64,000 bases of DNA from Gordionus sp. m RMFG-2023 (taxonomy: Eukaryota; Nematomorpha; Gordioida; Chordodea; Parachordodidae). The stretch spans positions 57,560,954 to 57,624,953 of the forward strand of contig NC_088776.1 of NCBI RefSeq assembly GCF_954871325.1, read 5' to 3'. The position numbers and the translations under genes were made by a program. Of this stretch, positions 63,841 through 64,000 are shown in pieces. The stretch's first letter is position 1. Every line of letters begins with the position of its first letter. The notes beneath the pieces are model-generated. The model worked only from the letters and a program-made list of their open reading frames with translations. It did no database searches and was not told the DNA's origin.

Positions 63841-64000
63841 TTGATACTTGAGCATAAATGATTGTGCTCTAGGGCATTTGGTATGTTGGCGAGCTTTTGA
63901 GATTAGATATGCATGTTAGGTCTTTGGAATCAGATGATAAAGAACAATTAATACATTTAGAAGAAAGTGATATAATCGCAGCTAAGATACGAAATAGTTA

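Overview
This window looks like metazoan nuclear DNA. It is strongly AT-rich, intron-rich and packed with DNA transposons. Three host genes could be assembled exon by exon from the raw sequence, all on the minus strand. (1) A PTPN3/PTPN4 (Ptpmeg)-type FERM gene has ten exons between 19475 and 8689; only the start codon and the FERM domain lie in this window. (2) A complete dolichol-phosphate mannosyltransferase gene (DPM1) has nine exons, 45948 to 41939, and encodes 238 aa. (3) A complete NELF-B/COBRA1 gene has about 14 exons, 55537 to 47299. It keeps the conserved helices of the family but carries three long low-complexity insertions, so the product is about 1165 aa against roughly 580 aa in human. 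The presence of NELF points to an animal. I cannot place the species more precisely from sequence alone.

Layout. 1-5.8 kb: AT-rich DNA with a 25-bp tandem array, a hAT relic and a minisatellite. 5.8-8.56 kb: a 2.7-kb near-palindrome whose arms both carry a MADF-type (Harbinger-associated) gene. 8.7-19.5 kb: the Ptpmeg FERM exons, whose introns hold a 303-bp pure purine tract, a foldback made from a P-element transposase fragment, and several MITEs. 19.5-41.9 kb: no host exon recognised. This stretch holds hAT relics, hAT deletion derivatives with clear 8-bp target duplications (one nested inside another), a non-LTR retrotransposon 3' end, a 2-kb TGTAAC...GTTACA inverted-repeat element containing another MITE, and a short LTR-element gag fossil. 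41.9-45.9 kb: DPM1. 47.3-55.5 kb: NELF-B, with small palindromic MITEs in its introns. 55.7-57.2 kb: a broken RTE-type LINE. 60.3-63.0 kb: a whole-length but inactivated hAT transposon flanked by an exact 8-bp duplication.

How the parts relate. The three host genes are unrelated housekeeping or signalling genes: glycosylation donor synthesis, transcription pausing and a FERM phosphatase. They do not form an operon. The dominant theme is transposon biology: non-autonomous hAT families, inverted duplications of transposase or accessory-gene fragments, and MITEs riding in introns. I found no CRISPR array, rRNA or convincing tRNA. The most distinctive observations are the enlarged NELF-B with basic and AT-hook-like inserts, two independent foldbacks built from coding fragments of different transposons (both within or next to the same host gene), and the nested hAT elements with intact target duplications.
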